DNA of 45,179 nucleotides from Promethearchaeota archaeon (GTDB taxonomy: Archaea > Asgardarchaeota > Lokiarchaeia > Sigynarchaeales > SOKP01): NCBI GenBank assembly GCA_019894875.1, contig JAGXNR010000016.1, forward strand, positions 1-45,179, given 5' to 3'. Below, one piece after another: positions 25,554-35,113 of the stretch (position 1 is the first letter of the stretch; each line of letters begins with the position of its first letter). Below the pieces are notes generated by a model. The model did not search any database. It worked only from the letters and a program-made list of their open reading frames with translations, and was not told the DNA's origin. The position numbers were made by a program, and so were the translations under genes.

Positions 25554-27326
25554 ATGGCAAATGAAATTCCGTTAAGTCCAGAGGAATTGGATTATTCAAA
25601 GAGAGAACAGAAAATATATGAAGAAAGAGAAAATAATCCAAATATAAGCCCAGGAATTCTTGTAGAAAAATTAGCAGAAAAAATCTCTGACAAATATGCT
25701 GTTTTGTTTGAAGATGTTAAATGGACATGGGAAGATTTAAATCAAGCCAGTAATAAGGTTGCGAATTATTTCCTGAATAATGGATACAAAACTGGGGAAA
25801 CTATCGCACTTATGATGGAAAATAGTCCTGAAATACTTTCTTTCCCACTTGGTATTAATAAAATCCAAGGGATTGTGTCGTATATCAATATCAATCAAAG
25901 AATGGATGCATTAATTCACGCATTTCGAATAAGTGAACCAAGTTGGATTGTGATTGACGGAAGCAATTTACCTTTTTTTATTGATATTTATGACAAATTA
26001 AACTTTGAAACGAATAATGTTTTGGTGATAAACGAAAGAACCAAATTAAATCATAAATTTTTTGATTTAGGTTGGGAATTTTACGCCGTAAGCAATGAAA
26101 ACCCTTCAACTACTTTTAATTCATATTTGACAGATGTCAGCTCTTATATTTTCACATCTGGAACAACTGGTCTCCCAAAGCCAGCAACACAGAGTAATGT
26201 GCGTTTGCTTAACCCTTTTGCTAGTTTGACATTGAAATTATCTCAAGAAGATGTTATTTATTGTCCTTTGCCATTATACCACTCACATGCTTTGGTTAAT
26301 GGATGGGGATCTTCCTTACAGTCAGGATGTACTTTCGCTTTCCGAATAAAATTTTCAGCTTCCAATTTTTGGAAAGATATTAAAAAATTTAACGCTACAT
26401 GTTTCTTTTATATAGGAGAAATCCCCAGATACCTGCTCAATCGTCCAAAATCTGAATATGTTGAAAATTCTACCCTAAAAAAAATGTTTGGTTTAGGTCT
26501 GCGAAAAGATATTTGGGAAGAATTTAAATCAAGATTTAAAATTGAACAAATTCATGAATTTTATGGAGCAACAGATGGTGCTGGTGGGTTTTATAATATG
26601 GAAGGAAGACCAGGTATGCTAGGGAAAATATCTACACCGGGGACACATGCTATTGTAAAAGTTGATCAAGATACAGGTGAAATTCTTACAGATGAGAAAG
26701 GAACCTACATCAAATGTAAACCAGGTGAAATCGGTATGCTTTTAGTCGCTATATCTGAAAATTCCCATTATCTAGGTTATAAAGATAAAGATCAAACAGA
26801 GAAAAGAATAATCCGAAACGTATTACAAGAAAGTGATATTTTTTTCAATACTGGAGATCTAGTCAATTTACATGATGGAAATTGGGTCTCTTTTGCAGAT
26901 AGGTCTGGAGATACTTTTAGATGGAAAGGTGAAAACGTTTCAACGTTAGAGGTTGAAAATATAATAAATGATTTTCCGGATATTGAGATGTGTAATGTGT
27001 TCGGAGTGGAAATACCAAACCACGATGGTAAAGCGGGGATGGCAGCAATTAAATTGAAATCATCTATTGATTTTAATCCAACGGAGTTTGCAGTTTTTGT
27101 TATTGATAAATTACCAAAATATTCAATTCCTATCTTTGTTAGAGTTCAAAGTGAACTGGAATTAACGGGAACACTCAAATTGAGGAAAGTTAACCTTCGA
27201 AAACAAGGTTATAACATTAATTTGATAAAAAACGCTATTTACATATGGAAATCATCCACTCAATCCTATAAATTACTTGAGAAAGATGATTATTCGATGA
27301 TTGTGGCGGGGAAAATGAATATTTAA
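25554..27326 (+). CDS. FATP/very-long-chain acyl-CoA synthetase-like ligase (590 aa)
   Basis: This AMP-forming ligase activates a carboxylic acid to its CoA thioester. The P-loop is TSGTTGLPK at 201-209. The adenine-binding motif reads FYGATDG, with Asp where YGxTE usually has Glu. The FATP/VLCS signature GDTFRWKGENVST is followed by the C-terminal TGTLKLRKVNL, in which the usual catalytic-Lys region is preserved. This subfamily includes animal fatty-acid transport proteins and bile-acid CoA ligases, and typically takes long or bulky hydrophobic acids. No transmembrane segment is evident. It lies downstream of remnants of a related ligase. Confidence 0.9.
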   Translation: MANEIPLSPEELDYSKREQKIYEERENNPNISPGILVEKLAEKISDKYAVLFEDVKWTWEDLNQASNKVANYFLNNGYKTGETIALMMENSPEILSFPLGINKIQGIVSYININQRMDALIHAFRISEPSWIVIDGSNLPFFIDIYDKLNFETNNVLVINERTKLNHKFFDLGWEFYAVSNENPSTTFNSYLTDVSSYIFTSGTTGLPKPATQSNVRLLNPFASLTLKLSQEDVIYCPLPLYHSHALVNGWGSSLQSGCTFAFRIKFSASNFWKDIKKFNATCFFYIGEIPRYLLNRPKSEYVENSTLKKMFGLGLRKDIWEEFKSRFKIEQIHEFYGATDGAGGFYNMEGRPGMLGKISTPGTHAIVKVDQDTGEILTDEKGTYIKCKPGEIGMLLVAISENSHYLGYKDKDQTEKRIIRNVLQESDIFFNTGDLVNLHDGNWVSFADRSGDTFRWKGENVSTLEVENIINDFPDIEMCNVFGVEIPNHDGKAGMAAIKLKSSIDFNPTEFAVFVIDKLPKYSIPIFVRVQSELELTGTLKLRKVNLRKQGYNINLIKNAIYIWKSSTQSYKLLEKDDYSMIVAGKMNI

Positions 27327-27351
27327 TTAAATTACCAGAAAAAATGAAAGT

Positions 27352-28284
27352 TTATCCCCCAATTTGAGCCTTTACACCACAAGATTCAACAATATCTTTA
27401 AGCCTTAGCATTTGGTCGTCACTGGGTGGTTCAACATCTGTAAGTTTATACTCCATTCCAATACGGCTGTATGTCTGAGTTCCAAATTTATGGTAAGGTA
27501 AAAGATCTATTCTTTGAAGATTTTCACCTAAACTGGAAGCAAATCTTGCTGTAGCCGCTATATTTTCTTCAGAATCATTACAACCCTGTATCGTGGGAAT
27601 GCGTATTATCAAAGGCTTTATCGCAGAAATTTTTTTAGCGTTTTCTAAAATTAGTTCATTAGAAACACCAGTTAATTCTTTATGGACAACTGGATCCATG
27701 TGTTTAATATCCATATACACAAGGTCTACATATTTAAGGAGTTCTTCCATTTTGTCCCATTTTACATATCCACATGTTTCTATTGCAGTATGTATGTAAG
27801 TCTGTTTACATCTTTTAAGGAATGCTGTAACAAAATCAAGTTGCATAGTGGGCTCACCACCACCAACAGTAACACCACCATTTGATCGCCTATAAAATGG
27901 ACTATCCTTATTAACATCTTGGAAAAGTTCCTCAACTGTTACATATTCACCTATACGTGTTAATCCCTGATTAAGGCAGATTTCAATACATTCATCGCAA
28001 CCTGTACAGAGTTCTCTTTTTATTTGTATTCCCTCGTTTGCGGAAATGGTAATCCCTTCAATAGGACATACTTCAACACAACGACCGCATAATTTGCAAT
28101 TAACCTCATTGTACAAAATCTCGGGTTTTGATTTCTGGGTTTGAGGAGAAGAACACCACAGGCACTTTAAGGGGCATCCCTTCATGTAAATCAGAGTTCG
28201 AATTCCGGGACCATCATGAATGGCGAACCTTTCTAAACCGTAAATAAAACCTTTACGTTTAGGTTCATCTATTGTTGAGACCAT
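27352..28284 (-). CDS. glycyl-radical enzyme activating protein, radical SAM (310 aa)
   Basis: This PflA-family activase installs a glycyl radical on a partner enzyme using S-adenosylmethionine. The radical SAM cysteines are Cys37, Cys41 and Cys44 (CPLKCLWC). An inserted ferredoxin domain has CKLCGRCVEVC (Cys63-73) and CTGCDECIEIC (Cys93-103), the two-cluster layout of activases for non-PFL enzymes such as fumarate-adding, hydroxyphenylacetate or diol/choline types. GGGEPTMQ is the SAM-binding Gly-rich motif. The ATG has a GAGG site 11 bases upstream. No glycyl-radical enzyme is encoded in this window, so its partner must lie elsewhere. Confidence 0.93.
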   Translation of the reverse strand: MVSTIDEPKRKGFIYGLERFAIHDGPGIRTLIYMKGCPLKCLWCSSPQTQKSKPEILYNEVNCKLCGRCVEVCPIEGITISANEGIQIKRELCTGCDECIEICLNQGLTRIGEYVTVEELFQDVNKDSPFYRRSNGGVTVGGGEPTMQLDFVTAFLKRCKQTYIHTAIETCGYVKWDKMEELLKYVDLVYMDIKHMDPVVHKELTGVSNELILENAKKISAIKPLIIRIPTIQGCNDSEENIAATARFASSLGENLQRIDLLPYHKFGTQTYSRIGMEYKLTDVEPPSDDQMLRLKDIVESCGVKAQIGG

Positions 28285-28608
28285 AGTTTTTTCCTCATAA
28301 TGCTGTTAGGATTATGGATGTAAACATATATTAAATCAATTTACGATTTTGTTTTATCAAAATACTATTACTTACTTAAATTTTTTTCATTTGAAAAAAA
28401 GGTCTGGATGTTTCTTATAAGATTTATTTCCAATACTGTATTTTTTTTTTTTATGATAAGTTCTCAATAGAATTATCAAAATGGTCATAACAATTCATCA
28501 AGGGTGATAACTTAGTCACTCTTAATGAGAATTTATCAGAATTCATCGAGATATTAATTCTTTTCGAAAAATATTATAATTAGGAATAAATTTATTTATA
28601 CTATTATT
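28285..28608. other. 324-base divergent gap with inverted repeats
   Basis: No gene was found between the activase and the SDR at 28609. The gap holds a T-run at 28441-28452 and an inverted-repeat cluster (28455-28537). TATA-like AT runs near 28567-28597 precede the SDR. It is the largest apparently regulatory gap in the window. Confidence 0.5.
28455..28537. repeat. cluster of inverted repeats, candidate operator
   Basis: GATAAGTTCTCA (28455-28466) pairs with AGAATTATC (28469-28477) except for one bulged base. It pairs again, with one mismatch, with TGAGAATTTATC (28526-28537). Between them lies GTGATAACTTAGTCAC (28504-28519), with GTGA/TCAC arms. Repeated arms of this kind suggest a regulator-binding region, but AT-rich DNA produces weak palindromes often. 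Confidence 0.35.
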
Positions 28609-29529
28609 ATGCTTGATAAAAATTTACTCAAGGGAAAAAAAACTATTATTACTGGAGCATCATACGGAATTGGGAAGTCTCTTGCAATCGGTTTTGCCGA
28701 TCTTGGCTCCGAAGTTGGAATTTTAAGCCGTAGTGAGGATAAGCTAAAAGATGTAGTAAAAGAAATTAAAGAGAAGGGTCATAGTGCCTTTTATGAAAAA
28801 GGGGATGTTACAAATTATGATGATGTAAAAAAATCAATCGAGAATCTCATTGAAAAAATGGGGAATATCGATGTGTTCATCAACAATGCTGGAATATCGA
28901 GAATTAAGGAATTTGAAAAACTTAAAGTGCATCAAATAGAACTCCTTACGGATGTAAATTTAAGGGGTGTAATATTTTGTACGCATATCATTCTTCCGCA
29001 TTTTATTAAGAATAATGGAGGTGTTATTATAAACACCAGTAGTGTAGGTGGTTTATTTCCTTACCCAACAAATATAATCTACGGAGCAACAAAAGCTGGT
29101 GTCAATCTTTTCACACAAGGGTTAGCTGCTGAATTGAATACTTATGAATCTAAAAAAAATATTACAACTCATGCTATTATGCCAGGACCCGTGGATACAC
29201 CTATGTATAACTTCGGGTTGTCCAGACAAGAGGTTTTATCAAGAGTTCCTATTCAGTCAGATGAATTAATCCCATATTATGCATTTTATGCGTCTGATTT
29301 AGCTAATAATGCTCCATCTGGGAGATTAGTGAACATTGAAAGCTTCAGAGCTTTATTTAGAATTTTAGACAAACGAACCGATATTTCACCTAAAAATTGG
29401 GAGCAATTAGAACCGATAATTAAGGATAAATTAACACCCTCAATACAGCGGGATATTAAATCGTGTGAAAAACTGTTGGAAATGCTTTTATCAAGGGGCA
29501 TATCTTTTAGGAAAACTGTAACAAGTTAA
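28609..29529 (+). CDS. short-chain dehydrogenase/reductase (306 aa)
   Basis: This SDR has a TGASYGIG cofactor motif, NNAG, Ser in NTSSVGG, and Tyr/Lys in YGATKAG. It carries a longer C-terminus (about 50 residues beyond the core, ending RGISFRKTVTS) than the 266-residue SDR at 14295. It precedes the winged-helix ligase gene on the same strand by 130 bases and probably belongs to the same acyl pathway. Substrate unknown. Confidence 0.88.
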   Translation: MLDKNLLKGKKTIITGASYGIGKSLAIGFADLGSEVGILSRSEDKLKDVVKEIKEKGHSAFYEKGDVTNYDDVKKSIENLIEKMGNIDVFINNAGISRIKEFEKLKVHQIELLTDVNLRGVIFCTHIILPHFIKNNGGVIINTSSVGGLFPYPTNIIYGATKAGVNLFTQGLAAELNTYESKKNITTHAIMPGPVDTPMYNFGLSRQEVLSRVPIQSDELIPYYAFYASDLANNAPSGRLVNIESFRALFRILDKRTDISPKNWEQLEPIIKDKLTPSIQRDIKSCEKLLEMLLSRGISFRKTVTS

Positions 29530-29659
29530 CAAAAATGTTATTCTCATTGAAATTTAATTATATACAGAATAAATTTTAAAAAAATCAGATTATTTTCTCT
29601 ATCAAAATTATTTATTATTTATATTTTATTTCTCATATAACAAGATACCATCACTGATT

Positions 29660-31840
29660 ATGATAAACACAATTCCACATAAAATTCCAGGACTTATACG
29701 GGAACACTTAGAAAAGGGTAATTATGACAAGATTATTTTATTTTCCCTTGCGGTTTATGGATCTCATAAATTAAAGGAGTTTGTTAATAATCCTGGCGAA
29801 TCTATTGATAATAGGATGGATAAAGCATTATTTTTTCAATGGGCAGACAAATTAAAGAAAAACCAGTTTATAGAAGAGTATGAGTTGGATGATGAGATTT
29901 CTTATCGAATTTCTTCTAAAGGTGAAGATGAAGTACTGAGTTATCCAGAAGTTTTAAATATAATAAAAATGTTTGAGGAAATCTTTGGTCCAATTGAAAA
30001 AGGAAAAAACTTATCTTCTAAATCTGTTTCTGGTTATAGAATTACGTATAAAGATTATATATTTGGTTTATTAACACTACTCTGGCGTTTAGATTCATTT
30101 TTACTTAAGGGGGAATTTGATAAAATAGGACCAGATAAAAAAGTGTCTTTGGGAAAGTGTTTAGAGCGTAATGCTGTAAAATTTCCAAATAATAAAGCCC
30201 TTCTCTTTGAAGATCAAGAATATGCATATAAAGAATTAAACGAATGGATAAATCGATATAGCAACTTCTTTCTATCATTAGGTGTTGAAAGAGGAGAAAT
30301 AATCAATGTCTTTTTAGAAAATAGACCTGAATTGATGTTTATAATGGCAGCAATGTCAAAAATAGGTACCATTGGTTCTTTAATAAACACTAGACAACGA
30401 TCAGCAACACTTCGACACAGTTTGAAATTAAATCCAGTAAGAATCTATTTGATTGGTGAAGAACTTTTAGATGCTTTTGAAGAGGTAAAAGGGGATCTAG
30501 ATTTAACTCAAGAAGATAAGCTTTATTTTATTGTAGATAAAGGAGAAATGGACATACCAGAAGGATATATTGACTTTAGAGCTCAAGTAAAAAATCAAAA
30601 TATCAAAAATCCTTCCACCACAGCTGATATTTTAGGAAAGGAAACTTATGTATTTATTTTTACTTCAGGTACAACAGGACTGCCGAAAGCAGCTCATATC
30701 CGAAATGTTCATACTGTTGGATCTATGTTAGGATGGGGAAAAATGGCATTAAATATGCAACCAGATGATATTTATTATATTTCTCTACCAATCTATCATA
30801 GCAATGCTCTACATATCGGATGGGCCTCAGCAATCGTTAATGGATCAGCGGTAGCGTTGGCGCGTAGATTTAGCGTAAGAACCTTTTGGAAAGATATAAC
30901 TAAATTTAAAGCTACCTGTTTTAATTATATAGGTGAAATTTGTAGGTACCTATACAACCAGCCACCCAATCCAAATGATAGAAAACATACCGTCTACAAA
31001 ATTGCTGGTAATGGACTTAGACCGGAGATATGGAAGGAATTTAAAGAGAGATTTGGGATAAGAGAGGTATATGAGCATTATGGAATGACAGAAATGCAAG
31101 GAATGTTTTGTAATTATCTTAATAGAGACTGTACTATTGGGATCTGTCTAAGTGATTATACCATTGTTAAATACGATATTGAAAATGACGAGCCTATCCG
31201 TGGAGAAGATGGATTTCTTCAAGTGGTTGATGAAGGGGAAGCGGGATTATTTCTTATGAAAATTCAGGATCCTTATACATTTGCGGGATATACAAGCAAA
31301 TCAGCAAATCAGCAAAAAATTCTTGAAAATGCTTTTGAAGAAGGTGATATATGGTTGTATTCAGGTGATTTGATTAGAAATATAGGACATAACCATGCTC
31401 AGTTTGTGGATCGTCTTGGTGATACTTTTCGGTGGAAAGGAGAGAATGTATCTACATCTGAAGTCGAAGACGTCATATCTTCTTTTGAAGAAGTTGAACA
31501 TTCATCAGTTTATGGCATTCTTATCCCTAACACAGAAGGAAGAGCGGGAATGGCATCAATTATCTCCAATAAAAATCATAAAGAATTTAATTTTGATGGG
31601 TTAAAAAAAGTGGTTAACGAGAATTTACCTAAATACGCTATCCCCCTTTTTATACGCTTTTTGGATGAATTATCTACAACTGATACCTACAAAATCCCAA
31701 AATCAGATATGAAAAAAGTTGGTTTCGATATTGGTAAAACTGAGGACTCGATTTATGTACTTTTACCAGACAGTACGGATTATACTCTTCTAACGGAAGA
31801 AATTTACTCGGATGTTATGAATGAAAAATACCGATTTTAA
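29660..31840 (+). CDS. FATP-like acyl-CoA synthetase with N-terminal winged-helix domain (726 aa)
   Basis: The catalytic part (from about residue 165) is an AMP-forming ligase: TSGTTGLPKAA P-loop, EHYGMTEMQG with the normal Glu, the FATP signature GDTFRWKGENVST, and a C-terminal TDTYKIPKSDM. Its closest relative here is the 590-residue ligase at 25554. The extra first ~160 residues are not part of FATP ligases. Residues 45-100 (ALFFQWADKLKKNQFIEEY, then SYRISSKGEDEVL) have the helix-helix-wing look of an archaeal winged helix, followed by a hydrophobic helix near 135-150. The frame is continuous. The extension could make the enzyme regulatory, be a recruited scaffold, or be an unrelated helical domain. 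Confidence 0.88.
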   Translation: MINTIPHKIPGLIREHLEKGNYDKIILFSLAVYGSHKLKEFVNNPGESIDNRMDKALFFQWADKLKKNQFIEEYELDDEISYRISSKGEDEVLSYPEVLNIIKMFEEIFGPIEKGKNLSSKSVSGYRITYKDYIFGLLTLLWRLDSFLLKGEFDKIGPDKKVSLGKCLERNAVKFPNNKALLFEDQEYAYKELNEWINRYSNFFLSLGVERGEIINVFLENRPELMFIMAAMSKIGTIGSLINTRQRSATLRHSLKLNPVRIYLIGEELLDAFEEVKGDLDLTQEDKLYFIVDKGEMDIPEGYIDFRAQVKNQNIKNPSTTADILGKETYVFIFTSGTTGLPKAAHIRNVHTVGSMLGWGKMALNMQPDDIYYISLPIYHSNALHIGWASAIVNGSAVALARRFSVRTFWKDITKFKATCFNYIGEICRYLYNQPPNPNDRKHTVYKIAGNGLRPEIWKEFKERFGIREVYEHYGMTEMQGMFCNYLNRDCTIGICLSDYTIVKYDIENDEPIRGEDGFLQVVDEGEAGLFLMKIQDPYTFAGYTSKSANQQKILENAFEEGDIWLYSGDLIRNIGHNHAQFVDRLGDTFRWKGENVSTSEVEDVISSFEEVEHSSVYGILIPNTEGRAGMASIISNKNHKEFNFDGLKKVVNENLPKYAIPLFIRFLDELSTTDTYKIPKSDMKKVGFDIGKTEDSIYVLLPDSTDYTLLTEEIYSDVMNEKYRF

Positions 31841-31938
31841 GAAAAGGATTATATACTTTAACGAGAAATTTTAAAATTACAGATAATTTTTATAAATTAA
31901 TTAATCATAAAGAGAATTTTATAAAATATTGATGAAAA

Positions 31939-33072
31939 ATGTCAGATGCAGTAAAAGAAAAATATTCAGAAGCAGTAAAGGCAATTAATAGCGCTAGTGG
32001 TACACCTCTTGGAGTTACTGATACAACAATTGATATATTGAAGTTTATAGTGCCAGAGGAGTATTTAGATCTCATAATAGCATTCAAAAGCCGAAAATCT
32101 CAAACTATGGAACAATTAAAAGAAAATAGTGGTATGTCTGAAGAAGAAATTTTAAGGATGGTTGAATTTTTAGCGAAAAAAGGTTTAATTATGAATCAGC
32201 TAAGTAGTTCTGGTTTAATGATTTTCAGATTGATGCCGTTTATTAATGTAGGTGTTTTTGAATATACATTCATGAAAAAACTTGAATACACAGATAAAGA
32301 AAAAGAACTAGCCGCACTTTTTCAGAAGTTAAGAGATGAGGGACATAATCGAATGATGGCTAACTATGATTTTGTTATTAAAAACATCCTCCCAAATATA
32401 CGGCCAATTGATAGAACTATACCTTTTACCAAAAATAGGGAAACTGGAAATGAAATTGAGATTATTGTTGATAAAGAACTAGAAACCCCAGAAGAAAAAA
32501 TATTACCAACTCAAAATGTAAGAGATATCATAAATAAGTTCGATGAGATTGCAGTAGGACATTGTTATTGTCGACACCATAAAGATTTAGTAGGACATTC
32601 TTGTACGCAGACAGATCTTCGAGAGAATTGTTTTTCGTTTGGAAAATCTGCTCGCTATACAACAGAACAAGGTTTTGCTAGAATGATTACTAAAGAGGAA
32701 GCTTTGGATATAATGGAAAAATCTGAAGCAGATGGGTTAGTGCATAAAGCTTATCATCCTAATATGGACTTTAAACGTGAGGAAGATAGTATATGTAATT
32801 GTTGTGCAGATTGTTGCGGGCAGTGGAGTAGCATAACAGTAAATCTATCAAATTATGTGTCACAAGTTAACCAGGATATATGTGCTGGATGTGGGACATG
32901 TGTTGAAAAATGCCCTACAGGCTCATTAGAATTAAACGATGAAGGAAAATCTCAAAAGGTTGGGGATAGATGCATTGGTTGTGGAATCTGTGCTGCTTTC
33001 TGCCCTGAAAATGCTATTTCTTTAGTTGAAAAGGAAAGAACTGTCAGATTAGCAGCACCAAAACCTGCCTAA
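31939..33072 (+). CDS. winged-helix / Cys-rich / 2x[4Fe-4S] protein, second copy (377 aa)
   Basis: This is a paralogue of the protein at 9063 along its full length: the winged helix (SQTMEQLKENSGMSEEEI), CYCRHH, GLVHKAYHPN, then a CNCCADCC cluster, then CAGCGTCVEKC and CIGCGICAAFC. The Cys cluster is slightly shorter than CNCCNCCC of the first copy. The leader TGATGAAAA before the ATG is also shared. It follows the winged-helix ligase by about 100 bases. Its role as carrier or redox sensor is unproven. Confidence 0.85.
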   Translation: MSDAVKEKYSEAVKAINSASGTPLGVTDTTIDILKFIVPEEYLDLIIAFKSRKSQTMEQLKENSGMSEEEILRMVEFLAKKGLIMNQLSSSGLMIFRLMPFINVGVFEYTFMKKLEYTDKEKELAALFQKLRDEGHNRMMANYDFVIKNILPNIRPIDRTIPFTKNRETGNEIEIIVDKELETPEEKILPTQNVRDIINKFDEIAVGHCYCRHHKDLVGHSCTQTDLRENCFSFGKSARYTTEQGFARMITKEEALDIMEKSEADGLVHKAYHPNMDFKREEDSICNCCADCCGQWSSITVNLSNYVSQVNQDICAGCGTCVEKCPTGSLELNDEGKSQKVGDRCIGCGICAAFCPENAISLVEKERTVRLAAPKPA

Positions 33073-33081
33073 TTTAAATCT

Positions 33082-33099
33082 ATTTTTATTTTTTTATTT
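33082..33099 (+). terminator. oligo-T terminator
   Basis: T-runs of five, seven and three, separated by single A residues, lie ten bases after the stop at 33072. Confidence 0.4.
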
Positions 33100-33166
33100 C
33101 AATGTTAATGCTATAGGTTTCTTAGATAAAGTTTAATTTACTTTTTCTATTATACAATAAGTAAAT

Positions 33167-34087
33167 ATGTCATTTTTGGAAATCAAAGGAATTGATCCAA
33201 ATCTTAAATGTATAAGTCTGGACAATTTTATAAACACTTGGGTATATTGTAGTGACAACTTATGTTTCTTGGTCGATCCGGGTCCTACAGTATTTATCAA
33301 TTCACTAAAAAAGAGCTTAGATTATTTAAAAATTAAAAAAAATGATCTTGATTATATATTTCTAACCCATCCTCATATTGACCATGCTGGCGGGACGGGA
33401 ATATTACTCAAATCTTTCCCTCAAGCTAAAGTAATAAGTCACCCAAGAGGGATAAAGCATCTAATAAATCCTAAAAAACTTTGGGAGGGGAGTCTTAGGG
33501 TGTTGGGTAAGGCAGCTGAATTTTATGGAAAAATCGAACCAGTTCCTGAGGATCGTATATTCTTTCAGGAAAAGATTGAAAATGGACTAATAAGGGTAAT
33601 AGAAACTTTAGGACATTCACCCCATCATCAATCCTATCTTTTTAAAAATATCTTATTTGTTGGAGAAGCCTGTGGTCATAACTATCCATCGGAGGAAATT
33701 ATATATATCCGTCCAGCGACACCACCTATCTTTGATTATGATATATACGTTTCTTCAATTCAAAAATTACTCAGTTTAAATTTAATTGATTATAAAATAT
33801 GCTTCCCACACTGGGGGATGAGAGATAACGCTGCATTGATGGTAGAAATCGCTTATAATCAAATTAAAACTTGGTTGAGGGTGATTGAATCTCTTTACGA
33901 CAAAAGAAAACAATCAGATTTTATGGAGTTCCTATTTGTGGAACTATTAAAGGCAGATACAATATTTTCCAACCTAAAGTTATTAGATCAAGAAAAACAA
34001 TCACGAGAACCATTTACCATGAGACAGAGTGTTGCTGGAATTTTGGGGTATATTAAGAAAACGAGAGAAGAAAAAGAAATTAAATGA
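33167..34087 (+). CDS. metallo-beta-lactamase-fold hydrolase (306 aa)
   Basis: This protein has the MBL metal-binding motif HPHIDHAGG near residue 65, followed by GHSPHHQS, VGEACGHN in place of the usual xxGD, and FPHWGM toward the end. The middle Asp ligand position is therefore altered (GEACG), unlike the copy at 12279 (TGDAIF), which may change metal loading. Glyoxalase-II/thioesterase-like activity is possible but unproven. Confidence 0.83.
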   Translation: MSFLEIKGIDPNLKCISLDNFINTWVYCSDNLCFLVDPGPTVFINSLKKSLDYLKIKKNDLDYIFLTHPHIDHAGGTGILLKSFPQAKVISHPRGIKHLINPKKLWEGSLRVLGKAAEFYGKIEPVPEDRIFFQEKIENGLIRVIETLGHSPHHQSYLFKNILFVGEACGHNYPSEEIIYIRPATPPIFDYDIYVSSIQKLLSLNLIDYKICFPHWGMRDNAALMVEIAYNQIKTWLRVIESLYDKRKQSDFMEFLFVELLKADTIFSNLKLLDQEKQSREPFTMRQSVAGILGYIKKTREEKEIK

Positions 34088-34154
34088 CGACTATAAAATA
34101 TTCTCAAAATGATTTATTAATCTTATAACCATATTATTTCCTGTTTTTCTAATT

Positions 34155-35018
34155 CTAACCGCCAAGATTGTTCTTCTCTAAATATTTTTTTAAGGCATCA
34201 ATACCACCTAACATCCATTTATAACGTCCATCAATTCCCTCTTTCATACCCATTTCAGTAAAGATATAGAAAATGTCTTTTTCAATTGCATCGAAAGTCA
34301 TATCTGCTACGAGATCCGGGGACATTGAACCACGGTATCTATCTCTTACTTCTTCTAATCTTTTATTCAGATCATCCCAATTCCTTGTACCTTTACTAGG
34401 ATTCTTTAGGTTTTGAGGACGATTTCTGTTGCTATCAACAATTCCTGTATCTACAATTCCTGGAATCAACAAAGAAACGCTTACATTTGATTCTATTTTT
34501 TTTAGTACTATTCTCATGTTTTCTGATAATGCGGTTACGCCATATTTTGTAATATCATAAGCTCCATTTCCCGGAAAAAAGGCACTTCCTGAGGATGTGT
34601 TTACAATATGAGATTCTTCACTTTGCTCAAACATTATTGGTAGAAAAGTGTTAACTCCATAGATGACACCCCAAAGGTTTACGCCTATTACCCATTCAAA
34701 ATCTTTAATGGTATTTTTAAGAATATTTGTTCCAGGTATTACTCCTGCATTGTTAAAAAGTAAATTAATCTTTCCAAATTCTTTTAAAGTTTGATCAGCA
34801 AGATTCTTTACTTCTTCCAGTGAAGATACGTCCGCAATAACTGGAATTACATCGCCACCAGCATCTTTTAAATCATCTGTTACTTTTAAGAGCAACTCTT
34901 CCTCAATATCAGATAGAACTGTTTTAATACCTTTCTTTACGCAATATTTTGCGAGACCTAATCCTATCCCACTTGCAGCCCCTGTAATTACTGCGACTTT
35001 ATTTTTGAAATCTTTCAT
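34155..35018 (-). CDS. short-chain dehydrogenase/reductase (287 aa)
   Basis: This SDR has TGAASGIG, NNAG, Ser in NTSSGSAF, and Tyr/Lys in YDITKYG. The C-terminal ~80 residues form a helical extension (GTRNWDDLNKRLEEVRDRY) typical of SDRs acting on larger hydrophobic alcohols. It is divergent from the crotonase at 35114, sharing a 95-base promoter gap. Confidence 0.88.
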   Translation of the reverse strand: MKDFKNKVAVITGAASGIGLGLAKYCVKKGIKTVLSDIEEELLLKVTDDLKDAGGDVIPVIADVSSLEEVKNLADQTLKEFGKINLLFNNAGVIPGTNILKNTIKDFEWVIGVNLWGVIYGVNTFLPIMFEQSEESHIVNTSSGSAFFPGNGAYDITKYGVTALSENMRIVLKKIESNVSVSLLIPGIVDTGIVDSNRNRPQNLKNPSKGTRNWDDLNKRLEEVRDRYRGSMSPDLVADMTFDAIEKDIFYIFTEMGMKEGIDGRYKWMLGGIDALKKYLEKNNLGG

Positions 35019-35113
35019 ATTTGTTAAAAAACTAAAGTAAATATTAATTTAGATAGACAATCATATAAAATTATTCACGTATTTAAAAATTAAGAAGATA
35101 GGAATGATTTAAA

